Positions 22,847 to 34,499 of a stretch of DNA of 64,000 bases are shown here, piece by piece (position 1 is the first letter of the stretch; each line of letters begins with the position of its first letter). The stretch comes from Humulus lupulus (taxonomy: Eukaryota > Streptophyta > Magnoliopsida > Rosales > Cannabaceae), in assembly GCF_963169125.1 (NCBI RefSeq), contig NC_084802.1:23467107-23531106 (forward strand), read 5' to 3'. Both the position numbers and the translations under genes were made by a program. The notes below the pieces were generated by a model. That model searched no databases. It saw only the letters and a program-made list of their open reading frames with translations, and was not told the origin of the DNA.

Positions 22847-23212
22847 ATGGAAGGAGAAAGATCAGGATCAGTAGTGCCTAGTTACGAGCTTCAGGTGTCG
22901 TTTTCGGTGGCTACTCCGGCTCCAGTTCCGATCCACGACATGGGTTTTGTTCAGTTTGAAGATCATCATCATCACCATGGCCATCATCACAATGATCATC
23001 ACAACGTTTATAGCTTCTTGGCTCCCGCGTCTCAGCAATCTTCCGGCGCCGGCGGAGGCCAGTTGTCGCCACCATCGGCGGCTCAGCCTCTCTCCACCAC
23101 CGGCTCGGCTTCGACTGCGGCTGCGGCCGGATCGAACTCCGGCTTGGGGTTTTGCCATGGCGACCTTGTTGGGAGTACTCGAGCTTCTTGGAGTAATAAT
23201 AACGAACATATG
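22847..23212 (+). CDS. WRKY12: WRKY12-like exon 1 (122 codons, phase 0)
   Basis: It encodes the variable N-terminus: a His-rich segment, then a Gly/Ser/Ala/Pro-rich segment, ending NNNEHM. The donor is ATG|GTAAAA. The start was chosen because it gives the WRKY12-type MEG start and no in-frame ATG precedes it in the open stretch. Confidence 0.93.
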
Positions 23213-24283
23213 GTAAAAATCTAAACATGTTTTGGTGTGGATATTTTTGTTATGAATTTTAATTATGATAATTACTTATATTAATGCAAATTATATGTCT
23301 CTCATATCTCTATGTGTTAATATATAAAATAAGAGTCTTTCCCTAATAATATATATATATATAATATCCATTCTTTCTTTTCTCCTTTGCCGGTCTCTAA
23401 TTTTTAAACGTTAGTTAATTAATGTTATTTGTTTGTTAATTAATGGATTATTAACTAATTAAGTTTTGATTAAATCATCAGGTGGGTTCGTTAGATCCGA
23501 AGGCTGTAAATGAGGAAACTTGCACCGGTAATGCTAGCGATGGTGGAAATTCATGGTATATGTTATTCTTTAATTAACTCTTTTCTTGAATATAATTATG
23601 ATAAATTGTACTATATATATAATATGACTGATGTAAGTACTCTCTCTCTCTATATATATTAATATGTATGTTCAAACATATAATAATCATGCAAACATGC
23701 AGAAGAAGGACACGAAAATCGAAGCATATAATCTAAGGGAGATTCTGCAGCCATAATATATGGAAGGAAGAGAAGAAGAGAATAATATATTATTTGCTTT
23801 CTCCAATCTTTTCAAAAGATCATAATATTACTCTTTGTGGAATGTGATGAGTACGTAGAGGGCTATAACTAGCTAGATCAATTATTGATTAATCTAGCTC
23901 TGCACCCTGATATACATCTAATAAAAATTAATTAAATTTGTAGTAATTATATATATATAGGAGATCAATTCAAATTAATTAAGTTAATGATAATTAATTG
24001 ACAGGTGGAGGAGTTCAAGTGCAGAGAAAAACAAGGTGAAAGTGAGGAGAAAACTGAGAGAGCCAAGGTTCTGCTTCCAAACCAGAAGTGATGTTGATGT
24101 TCTTGATGATGGTTATAAGTGGAGAAAATACGGCCAAAAAGTTGTCAAGAATAGCCTTCATCCAAGGTACATACCATACATACTTATTTTATATTTTTAT
24201 TTTTCATAAAATATTTATATATATACATATCTCTTTGCAAATATTAATTAGCATTCTCTTCATTTATGATTACTAGACAAATA

Positions 24284-24316
<33 letters not shown>

Positions 24317-27300
24317 TTGGGACTAAAACTAAAATTTTGATCTAGCTAGCTAATTCTCATGATTGATGTAACTAGTACTGTTCTGAGTGATCTAATTCAG
24401 ATTAATTTAAAATATATGTTAATGAAAGTCTAATTGATCGAAGAGCTTAGTATAATGCTTATTTAAATGAGAAAATTAGGAAGCTATACTAGCTAAAAGA
24501 GCTAATAAAAATGTCTTATGAAAGATGTGCATGCAGGTGTTTAATTTTTGTTTTTTGTCGTAATTTAAATTTTTAGATGCTTTTATGAAGCACTTTTAAA
24601 TTATATATATATGTGCATTATTTGAATTATTAATTTTTGGATTTTTGCAACTCTATATGAATAAGTCATTCGGTTATTAAAAAAATAATATTTATCAGGA
24701 CAAGCAATGTATACATACAGTAAATATATAACTATATATGCAAGAGATATAATATAAATCATTTAACCAACTTCATTCTCAAAGTCCATACATGTTTATA
24801 TATCTATAGGGCATGTTATACGTAACCTTAAGCAAAAATATTTTATATATAACAAATAAAGTAGAAATTATTATAAATGTAGAAATTTTGTGAATGCATA
24901 AATTTTTTTTCTTGACTTTCTCTGATCTTGTGTGAGAGATTGTACTAAATTTGGTCATGAGAAAAAATATTTTCGCCCAGAAATTAAGCCTAGTGAATGG
25001 CCATAAGATTTCCATGTGGTAACTAATTATATAACCTAACAATTAAATACTGAAAATACAAATTTTTTACAAATGAAAAGTACAAACAAAAGATGACTAA
25101 TATAATAATAAGATTGTTTTTAACAATAATAATTAAGATTTAATTAAAATTATTAATTAAATATCTTCATTTTATGATAGTAATTATCTCTCTAGGTCCT
25201 CCCCTCTTCTGTTTTTCTTTATCATTAATGGGAACAAGGCTGTTATAAGTATAATAAGCATGAAAAGTTATACTTGATCCGATAAATTTATAGCTTAATT
25301 AACACACAAAAGTATAAGCTAGTTAGTAATACCGTCGGGGAGTCGCAAAATATATATATATTTATATACTCACAGCTTTAAAGAAAAAATACATTCAACA
25401 TGAAAAGTACGTCTCATTTAGATCGATCGATATAAGATTGAACTAACGTATATGAGGAGCTTCATGATCTCAATAATGTTATCTTTTTTAGTTGATAAAT
25501 AAGTAAAATTAGAAAAGAAAGGTATTATATTTAATATACATGAGTAGTTTCAGCCAGATGTCTTTATAAATCTAGATTCTTCCCATTTAAATTAACTATT
25601 AATCTGCTCATGCAAATGAAGTTGAATATTTTTGTAATAGATAACAATATACAATATTCTAATATATGTTTTCTCATGTATTTAGGTTAGCAAAAAAATT
25701 AGAGGAAAATGAAATTAGCCTTGAGATCTAGTGAATCTCTCTCGTGATGATTTGTTACACCATTACTTAGATACATGGACTCACTGTTCATTTTCTTTTA
25801 AAAAAAACAAAAATAATTTTTATTTGGACATGGGATTTATTATATATTTTTTATTGGTCAGCAATCTTTTCATTATGTTAAAGATCCTATTTATTTCTTC
25901 ATTTGCATACCTAGTGTTTCGAATAATAATATATATATAGTTCTGGATTAGATCTTCTATCGGCATTGATTGAGGTACCATACCTACCTTCATAAAGAAA
26001 GAGGTACAGTACCTTCACTACTAACTCCCCATTTTAAATATTTTGCCCAAGTTAATTGTATCACACATGATTCCTCTTCTATATACTATAGATAATAATT
26101 AGCCTTCTTCATACATATTTTGAATCCTATGACCTAATAAGCCTCTTTGATATATATATATATATATAACTGAAAATAATTAAACACTGTATAAATTATG
26201 TCAATACAACTCTAAATTAATGAATATTATTAAGGATGAGAGCCCCTTTGAAGTACCATACATGCATGCTTTAACAAATCGGCCTTTGAGTTATATATAT
26301 ATATAGTAATTAAGCCCTTAATCTCTTTAAACAATAACTTTTAAGTCCTGTATTGTATGATTTCTTGATTAAGTATTGAACGAAAAGATTGCATTGTATT
26401 ACCAAAGTAGCAATATGGAAATCTTCTGTTCATTATTTCGTTCATGATGCCATAGTTTGATATGTAAATTTTATTTATTTATTTCCTTGTTTGCTTTTTA
26501 GGGAGAGAGACTGGGATGTAAATGTATTTTATATTTGAATGCCATGTAATCTTTTCCACTAATATTTAGTAAAAAAAAAAATTACAAGCAAATACTTAAT
26601 TGCTGCTGTTTAATGAGGATAATGACTTAATATTATTATATTTTATAATTTAGGACTATTTTGTTAAACCACATATAATTAAAGGAACTTTTATACTGAA
26701 AACCTTATTATAACTAAACCACATATAATTTAAGGAACTGGTATACAATATATGTTGCATGCACATACGTACCGATTTCTCTTATTTTTTGACAATAATT
26801 ATTTAGAGGGATTTTAACTCATCATGTGGGTTAAAAATTGATGTCTCGTAGTTCTCGTATATAATTAATTTTTGTATGAATATTATTGTATATAAATATT
26901 CCAAAATTTGGTATGAAATTTTCTCTTCTGATGGACGCGTGTTTCATATTACTATATATTTTTACAGAAGAACAAAAATGTTAGGGTTAATGCTTCTGAC
27001 TAATTTTGATCTTATTGAGATTCATGTTAATGGATATTAATGAGAAATTGTTTGTAAAAGAGTCAAGAATAGTATTATACAAACAACATTTCGACACAAC
27101 TACATTGTATATATTTGGTAATATTCCTAAAGCTAAACTATATATATAAATATATATATTTATTTATATAACTAACGTATATAGTTGTTTGTTTCTTAAT
27201 ATATGAATTGCAGAAGTTACTACCGTTGTACTCATAACAACTGTCGAGTGAAGAAGAGGGTTGAACGACTCTCAGAGGACTGTCGTATGGTGATAACGAC

Positions 27301-27376
27301 GTATGAAGGCAGACACAACCACTCTCCTTCTGATGATTCAAATTCCTCAGAACATGAATGCTTTAGCTCTTTCTAA
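22847..27376 (+). CDS. WRKY12: WRKY12-like group IIc WRKY transcription factor (four exons)
   Basis: Exons 22847-23212, 23482-23555, 24005-24166 and 27214-27376 join in frame to 765 bases, giving 254 residues. All introns start GT and end AG. The N-terminus begins [16 protein letters not shown] and has a His-rich run at about residues 40-51. A basic stretch [18 protein letters not shown] precedes a single WRKY domain: [20 protein letters not shown], then C-X4-C-X23-H-X-H. The protein ends HECFSSF. One domain with C-X4-C-X23-HXH is group IIc, and the domain flanks and tail match Arabidopsis WRKY12. That protein is a nuclear W-box binding repressor of secondary-wall formation in pith and also affects flowering time. 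Intron 3 interrupts the Arg codon of the conserved PR site. No lesion was found. Confidence 0.95.
23482..23555 (+). CDS. WRKY12: WRKY12-like exon 2 (74 bases)
   Basis: It encodes [20 protein letters not shown] and the first two bases of a Trp codon. The acceptor is TCATCAG|GTGGG and the donor TCATG|GTATAT. It is too short to stand out as an open frame. Confidence 0.9.
24005..24166 (+). CDS. WRKY12: WRKY12-like exon 3, N-terminal half of the WRKY domain
   Basis: It encodes [17 protein letters not shown] through [15 protein letters not shown] and ends inside the following Arg codon (AG|A). The acceptor is TTGACAG|GTGG and the donor CCAAG|GTACAT. Confidence 0.95.
24167..27213 (+). other. Intron 3 of the WRKY12-like gene (3.05 kb)
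   Basis: AT-rich with several (TA)n runs. I found no transposon with clear termini and no supported coding sequence in it; the open frames here are short and unlike known proteins. It is much larger than introns 1 (269 bases) and 2 (449 bases). Confidence 0.85.
27214..27376 (+). CDS. WRKY12: WRKY12-like exon 4, zinc-finger half of the WRKY domain and C-terminus
   Basis: The acceptor is GAATTGCAG|AAGTT. It encodes [19 protein letters not shown] and [17 protein letters not shown], ending with stop TAA at 27374-27376. It carries both Cys and both His zinc ligands. Confidence 0.95.
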
Positions 27377-29050
27377 TTATCCAATTATTAATATTTAGAA
27401 AGAATTTAAAGAAAAAAAATTAAGAATTCATTGTAATATTTCATTATTACAATGTGTTTAAATTTATTAATTAGCTCTAGACGGTCTTTGTCAATTTTAT
27501 AATTATTTTAGAGGGATTGCCATCGTCTTAAGTTATTTGTTATATGTACCTTTCAATGTAATTATTTACAAACACTAGCTAGCTAGAAGAAGTTCTATAT
27601 ATAGATATATATATAATTTATATACTGCACACAATGTTTTTTTTTTTTGTGACAAACATTACTTTTTTATATAATTTTTCATTCTTAGACATCAAAGTAA
27701 TAACATAAATTTAAACAGGACAAAAGCTACATTACATCTTGTCTTCGAAGTTTTTCGTTTGTTAAAAATTTCTTGAAATAATTAAAACTACCAGAAATAA
27801 ATATCATTCTAAAGGCACAACTTTGCATGACGACGAATACTTTATGAGGCAAAAAATTTAAATGTCAATTCCTCTTCACGTAAGGTCAGCTATTCTGTTA
27901 AAATTTTTGACAGTATGATATTTTAAATTAGGAAAAATAGTATTTTTTTTTTCAACTTGAACTATGGTCTTTTCAAGAAATTTGCCCCTGGATTTTTTTC
28001 ATGGCAAAATATCCTGTGAGTTATAGAAATCATTGAAAATGTGTTTCTTCTGCTTTTATTGCATTTGATATTTTTTTTAACAAATTACTAATGTAGCACT
28101 AATTAATGTAGCGCAAATGTAGCATGATACGAGAGTTAAAACAGAAAATACATACATAAATAGTAATCTAATAATAAATTATGAAAATATGTATATGCAT
28201 TCTTAGTGCGAATGTTTGTATGTTTAACAACAATAAATTCAATTTTAACTAGCTTCAGTTAGTTAAATAGATCTTCATACTACAATTATATATGCAGCTT
28301 GTGTCATATCAGCAAACCAGTAAAAAAGATGAACAAAATGCAACAAAAATAACATGTTTTAACTGTTTTTATAGTTTGAGAGAATTCTTGTCACACAATA
28401 AAGTTCGAGGGACAAAATTCTACAAATGTGATAGTTTAAGAGAAAAAATATTATTTGTCCTATAAATTATATGATATATTCTAACAAGCAAAAGTTTAAA
28501 GGCAAAGGGAAGGTAATGTCGGGGAGATTTTTTTTTTTTATCCATATTTAAATATATATAATTTTGAATTTCCGAACTCTGTCAAGTAATTTTATTCTAA
28601 TTTTTTTTTACTTTAACCATTATAACATAGACAGCATTTTATAAAGGAAGTTAAGAATTTTTTATTTTTTTCCAAAATTCTGAATACCTTGTCCAAAGTT
28701 TAATAAATAATAATTAATATATACGAATGAAGAATGAACATTTTGACAGTGACAGTAGATTTTATGAGTTGTAGTAAGTAATAACAAATAGAATGAGTCG
28801 ATAGAATCCTAAGCAATAAAATGAATAATTGAAGTATAACGTCATTTGCTTGAAAGAGAAACAATAATTATAATAAACTTCAGTATTTCACTTAAAAAAT
28901 TATCCAAATCTTCATCTCATCATTCTCTATTCTCTCATTTTTCTTCAGTAAAAAACCTCAATTATGCTAGCTACAAAAATAAAAATCAAACTCCACCAGT
29001 GTAATATCTCAATTATGCTAGCTACAAAAATAAAAATCAAACTCCACCAG
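27377..29050. other. 3' flank of the WRKY gene, AT-rich
   Basis: This includes the 3' untranslated region. No further gene is supported. The right edge is a 51-base tandem duplication that overlaps the start of LTR X. Confidence 0.7.
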
Positions 29051-29058
29051 TGTAATAT
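28957..29058 (+). repeat. 51-base tandem duplication overlapping the start of LTR X
   Basis: Two identical units (28957-29007 and 29008-29058) contain TCAATTATGCTAGCTAC and end ...CACCAGTGTAATAT. The last eight bases, TGTAATAT, are the first eight of LTR X, so a sliver of the LTR was duplicated along with its left flank. Confidence 0.85.
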
Positions 29059-29803
29059 CCATTGTCCCGGTTGGGTAATTTCATAATTTTGTCACTGAAG
29101 GCATTTTTTTTTCTTTGTCCTTTGATGAAGTATTAGATATGTATGGTTTTCAATGACAATAAAATTCATGGTTTCTTATGTTTGAATTTTTATGGAAACA
29201 GGACATGAGTATAATGTCAAGTGAATAAATAACGACTTAGGTTAAGTTGTTATTTATTTAATTTACTATTATTATTATGAGCATAATAGTAATAATATGC
29301 ATGAAATTATTTTATCATTTGATGTGTATTTTGGTTTGCCATTATATTGTTATTATTTCATTGAATTAAATAATATAACTAATTAAATTTGTGAAAAGAC
29401 CATAGTGCCCTCAAGTTTGAGATTGGTTCAAGGAACATTTTAAAGACTAAATTTTAATTATTTTATATAATTAAAAATCACAAATAATTGGCCAATTTTT
29501 TGAAATCCAACTGATGATATCAGTTGTGGAATTGTTCCACGTTATTTAAAAAAAAAAAAATTAAATAAAAGAAACTCATTAGAAAGGGGATCTAGAAGCT
29601 TCAAATGCTCAACTTATTCTGTGCTCTTCTTAAAAATGTGTTAACCATGAGTATCTAAAGGAAAGAAATCGTGGAGACAGAGAGGGAAGCAGGGGGTTGA
29701 AGAGAGAGAGAAAGATTATTGTTTTTTTTAAAGAGAGTGAAATTTATGAGTTATTGCAATTGAGAAATTCTGGGTAGTATTATTGAACATTCCAGAATCA
29801 TTC

Positions 29804-30555
29804 TGTTGACGCGGTTCTTCGCCAACAGGTAATTAAGAAAATAAGAGAAAGAGATTAGTGCTGAATAATGAACCGAAACAGATGAATAATCTTAAAATGG
29901 ACTGATGACAAAAATACGTTTTTAGGTGGTTCAAATGTTAAAATCCTTCTACTCCACCAACCAATATTATTGCTATATTTCTGGTATTCTTTACATGGTA
30001 TTTCATTACACAATAGAATCCAACCCTTTGCTACTCCCAGGGTCTCCATATTTATAGGAGAGGGCACCTGGGAGTTGGTAAGGGAGGTCATCCCGTGACC
30101 TTCTGACCCATCATGTCACTTCTGTGACATTTATGATTAATTCCTAAAACCTGACAAATGAAGTGTGGTCTAATCAATAGGTAAGGGGGATAATGGGCCG
30201 CACGACCCAACCCAGTCGTAAGTGCCTGAACACGCACGTTCATGCGGCGTGTTCGAGAATTCAGGGATATATCAGACACGTGATGTCTAATATATGCACG
30301 TTTACATTGCGTGGTTGACTGTATAAAGGGTCAAAGCTTCCAACTCCAGCTCGTGCCTCGAGCTGGACGCCTTCTTGACATGTGGTCTTTATTTTCCTGA
30401 CTTGACCCTTAAATAATCTTGGTAAACCTTTGGTTACCTCGAGCTAAAGAGGTAGGACCTGACGACAACAGCTCCGGCTATGTGGGGTCCACGTGGCTGA
30501 TATAATTATGCCATATCTTAGCTCGCTAATAGCCCGTGGAAAATTAGGGCGTACA
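29804..30555 (-). repeat. 3' LTR of Tat-2 (element orientation)
   Basis: It begins TGTTGACGCGG and ends GGCGTACA in window orientation. The copy at 41732-42483 has the same length. Confidence 0.95.
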
Positions 30556-30571
30556 TTTGCCCCCCAAGCCT
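30556..30571 (-). other. Polypurine tract of Tat-2
   Basis: The minus strand reads GGCTTGGGGGGCAAA directly before the 3' LTR. It is similar to the Tat-1 tract. Confidence 0.9.
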
Positions 30572-30784
30572 ATGCTCATGGCACACGACATCATCTGGGG
30601 CCACAGTGGGGGCTTTTAGGCTTCTCCATGGACTCTCCATATTCCACCTATTACGCAGGCGCCGAATACATGGAGCATCGTGGTTGGTGACGGTACGTCT
30701 TCCGAGAACCGCATTAAATGGCCTAGCCTATACTCAGCCGTCGTTTCGCCTTTCGAGTGGAGAGCCTCGGATCCCACATAAGGG

Positions 30785-31052
30785 CAATCCAATGGCCCTC
30801 CTCACGTGGCCTTTCACGTATATAAAAGAGGTGGCTACCTTACGCATGGGTCACCTGTTTATTTGAAAATTTTCTAAATTTCCCATCTTCTTCTCTCTTC
30901 TCACCCTCAAAAAACCCTCTTTTTCTCCCGGTTACCGTTCCCAGCATTCCAGAAGATCCGGTGCAAGGGCTCCTTTGAGGTTTTTGTACCAGTTATCCCG
31001 TCGAGGCCCCAACCCAGAAGACCCCTTCATCTCCCCCACAACAAAATATTTC
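30785..31052 (+). promoter_or_regulatory. Likely promoter and untranslated first exon of the Tat-2 antisense gene
   Basis: A CCAATGG motif (about 30788) and TATAAAAG (30821-30828) are followed by a CT-rich leader. The first splice donor is AATATTTC|GTAAGT at 31052/31053. The layout and donor context match Tat-1 at 11496-11702. It lies just inside the 3' LTR and faces away from it, so it would drive transcription antisense to gag-pol. Confidence 0.6.
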
Positions 31053-31578
31053 GTAAGTTTTCTGACTGTGCATGCTTTAAATTTTCTTTTCACTATAGCC
31101 TAGGTAAATAGTTACTGTAGTTGCATGCAATATTCTGCTGGTTTTTGTGAGTATGGAGGGTGTAGGTTTTTATTTTAGGGCATCGATTTTAGAAGAAAAC
31201 CATTTAGGAGCATGGTTCATAGGGTGCGTTTTCTGGGGAAATTTTCTAGGTAGGATTTTTTTTTGGTATGCTTGTTTAAAATATCCAGCATTTTGGGTGC
31301 AAAATCGGGTAGCTTAGGGGACACGCTTCACAGGTAGTTTTGCACTTCTTGCTTACTGAAACTTTCCTTCCAAGGAAAACTTTTATCCTGACCCTCCCGA
31401 CACACGAATTCCGAGTAATCGGGGATTTGTTGGGAGCACAGGCGCGTGTTCATAGAACCGCGTGGTCTCACTCTCCATGGGCTGAGCTTACCTCAGCCCG
31501 TGCAAAGGAAACACTTCTCTTCAAATCCTTTCTTATGTTTAGGTCGCCTTTTCTAAAATTACTTCTTTTGTTCGCTAG

Positions 31579-34325
31579 GCGACCAGATAGGACCCAAGAA
31601 GAACGCTCCTAAGAAGAACGCAGGCAGCTCGTCCTCCCAACAATCCAAAGGAAAGGAGGTGATGACAGACTCCCCAATCCCTGTCTTTGGGCCGGCCGTG
31701 GAGCAGGAGCTCGAGGTGGCGCCCGATGCTTTTATCGAGGCCGAGAGGATCGTCTCGAAGATCACTGACCAGGGGAGAGTGAATAAAATATTCCTCTCCC
31801 ACAACATCAAGCTGGGGAGGGGCGCCCTGATCGCCCGACCTCCCCTAGAAGGTGAGCGGAGCTGCGCGCCGCTCGACGAGGAATATGCGGCTTGGAGTGA
31901 CGAGCACTTCAAGGCTGAGGCCTTCCTCTCGCTGGACCAATACTTTGCCGACTTCCTCAACTACGTGAAGTTGGCTCCTTTCCAGCTCCCCCCCAACTCT
32001 TACCATTTGTTGGCGGGGTTGAGATATCTGTTCCTGAAACAGGAATGGGAGGTCCCCACTCCAGCGAACATCTTATATTTTTTCTGCCTCAAGGCCAGCC
32101 CAGAGCAGCGGGGGCGAGGTGACGGGTTCTACTAACTAACCCGCTTCCCAAACACAGCTACGGTCATCGAGCTGCCCAGCCACCCCAATGACTTCAAAGA
32201 CCAGTTCTTTATGTCCAAGGGGTTTCGCAACTGCGAACTTCATTACTTCAACCGTCCTCGTAAGTACCTTTTACTCTTAGCTCATAAGCTAAGTATTGAT
32301 TAGCTCCCCTTTATCAGTTTCTGACTTAGAACAATTCTGCAGCCATTTTCGCGAGGACAGACAAGTATGTGATCCTTGGGAGTCAATATGAGACACTGGC
32401 GGGTCTGCCCCCAGTGAAAAGGACTATCGCCAGCTCGTGACAGACGAGATGATGTTGGCATGCAAATTGATCTCTCCAGGCCAAACTTTGGCCCTGAGGA
32501 GACCCCGGGGGCTTCCCCCAGCTCGCGAGATGAGGCCCATCCCCGAGGAGGAGGTCGCGGGGGAAGGAGAGGACGAGGATGAGGAGGATGAGGTGCCCCT
32601 CGTAAGGACGAGGAGGAAGCGGGCGCTGGAGGTCGCCCAAATAACGGACAAGGAGAGGATCCGGTCCGGAGCAGCCGCAGGTCCCTCTGGGCAAGGTAAT
32701 CCTTACATGTTCAGGGGCTTAGATAGGGCCACCGCCGATCCTCGGTTAGCTAGGTTTAATCCCAACCAGCCCGTCCAACGCCATCGAAACGACCCAGACC
32801 CTTACATAATCCTACTCCAGTGCGTCGACTGGCTCGTGCTGGATTACGAGAGTAGCCGCCCTAGGGGTACTGTGTCGTAGACAACACCTTAGCCTTTAGG
32901 TCAGCCCTTTTTGAGGAGTATGAGACTAATCTTCGGTCGTGGCCCTCTCTTCGGGAGGGTACTGTAGCTCCGGGTCTTAGGCAGTATGTAGAAGAGTCTA
33001 GTCCCAAACCAGATTCGGACCCAGAACCTGTTCCAGCTCGCGAAGTCATTGTCTTAGATTCCCCCGCAGGAGCTCCGGGGCCGATGGTCGTGACCATAGA
33101 TTCCTCTTCTAGCTCGGGGGGTAGGATCCCTTTCAATATATATACTTGAGTTCCGCTTTTTCCCCCTTATTTTTGTTCTTGCATAAAAGCTTACTTGTAT
33201 ACTAATGTTGTCTTTGTTTTGCCAGAGGAAATGTCTCAGCCCGGGAACAAAGACCTGCGAGCTATGTTCACCGGAGGGAACTCTTCTGCTGGGGCCTCTG
33301 GGCCCAAAATGAAGAAGCTCCGGGTGGCGAAGAAAGCCGCTGGGATCCCATCCAAGTCCCCTGCAAAGGGGAAAGACCAGACCCCAGCTGCCTAGACCAA
33401 GGTACCTCCACCTCCTGCCGCAGTGGAGAAGATGCCCCCGCCCTCTCCACGAGCTCCCGCCTTTGTTTGGGATATGGGGAAGGAGCCCGGGATTTTGGCA
33501 ACTGCAGCCCCCGAGGTGCGCATTCCGATGGACCCCCAGGCCTTGGATAAAATTCCTGACGTCTTTCGGGGGACGGTGTATGAGACGACGACCTACACCG
33601 TCGACCACTACTACGGCGCCACCGAAAGGGACCTACGGGCGATCGAAACAAGGAGCCTGGAGAGCGTGATGGAGTCTTCACTGGGAATGGCTCTAACGAT
33701 AAGCTGGCTTTACATTTTGTACTCTTTGGTTATCATGCATCGCACATTCTTTCTATTTTTTTCCTAAGGCAGTTGCCTCTTTCCTTTGTAGGGTGCCTTG
33801 GCTCTTCATCGGAGCATATCCAAGTCCAAGGCTCGGCTTGAGGACATGAGGGGCGAGCATCAGGATGTTTTGGCCGCCCAGCAGACTACCTTGGCTGCCC
33901 TGAAGACTGCCCAAAAGCAGGAACAGGAGGCTAAGGATGCCTTGGCGGCCGCGCGGGCCGAGCTGGACGCGTCCCGTCCCAAGCTGCAAGAGGCCGAGGC
34001 TAACAAGGCCGCCTTAGCCGCTGTAACGGCCAAAATCGAGGAGGCCATGGCTGCCCAGGCCGCGCTAGACTCTACAAAAACCGAGGCTGCGGAGGCCAGG
34101 GCCGCCTTGGCAACGGAGAAGGCAGCTTCCAGCTCCACCATGGAGGACATGCTATACCAGTGTTGGGTTTTCAACCTGGATGGCGACTTCTCCTTTCTAG
34201 GAGCAGATGTTTGGGAGCCCCTCCTGGAGGTGTTTAGAGCTCATCTTCAGCAAGAGGCACCCTCTGAGACTGGGGAGACCTCCACAGCAGCCGAGCAGGA
34301 GGGTGAGACGGCGACCTCAACATAG
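31579..34325 (+). pseudogene. Tat-2 antisense gene (aORF), spliced, function unknown
   Basis: Proposed exons are 31579-32259, 32343 to about 33118, 33226 to about 33703 and 33792-34325, after an untranslated exon ending at 31052. Acceptors TTCGCTAG, TTCTGCAG, TTTGCCAG and CTTTGTAG and donors such as CCTC|GTAAGT fit plant introns. The likely start is ATG at 31662 (MTDSPIPVFG). Exon 2 has FQLPPNSYHLLAGLRYLFLK and SHPNDFKDQFFMSKG, resembling the 'putative gypsy type transposon' domain. An acidic Glu/Asp run follows (about 32545-32590). The last exon is an Ala/Glu/Lys coiled coil ending MLYQCWVFNLDGDFSFLGAD. Lesions are a stop after GDGFY (about 32133), a shift near 32430, stops near 32880 and 33393, and one non-GT donor. 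The protein may be structural or DNA-binding; its role is not established. Confidence 0.72.
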
Positions 34326-34495
34326 CAGCCCGGTGGGGCCTAGGGCATTTCTTTTTCGAACACTTTTATTATTATTATTTTTTGTAACTTTTGTATGAGG
34401 TTTTTCCACCTCGAGACAATTGGCTTTATCCATTTTTTCTTCTATACACTTTTCTTTTTTCCACCTCGAGGTTTTTCTTTTTGTTGGTGCTATGA
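34326..34495 (+). other. 3' flank of the Tat-2 antisense gene
   Basis: Non-coding and T-rich, with two copies of CCACCTCGAG and short AT runs. Probably the 3' untranslated region of the antisense transcript. No further feature is visible. Confidence 0.45.
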
Positions 34496-34499
34496 TTGA

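Noticed and set aside
22868..23228. Minus-strand open frames over WRKY exon 1
   Set aside because: Shadows of the GC-rich exon 1. The plus-strand frame continues into a complete WRKY protein.
24779..25042. 87-residue open frame on the minus strand in intron 3
   Set aside because: AT-rich, low-complexity translation, with no motif and no support beyond chance.
31559..34174. Minus-strand open frames across the Tat-2 antisense gene
   Set aside because: Pol ends at 35309 and these frames show no family motifs. The plus-strand frames align with the Tat-1 copy.
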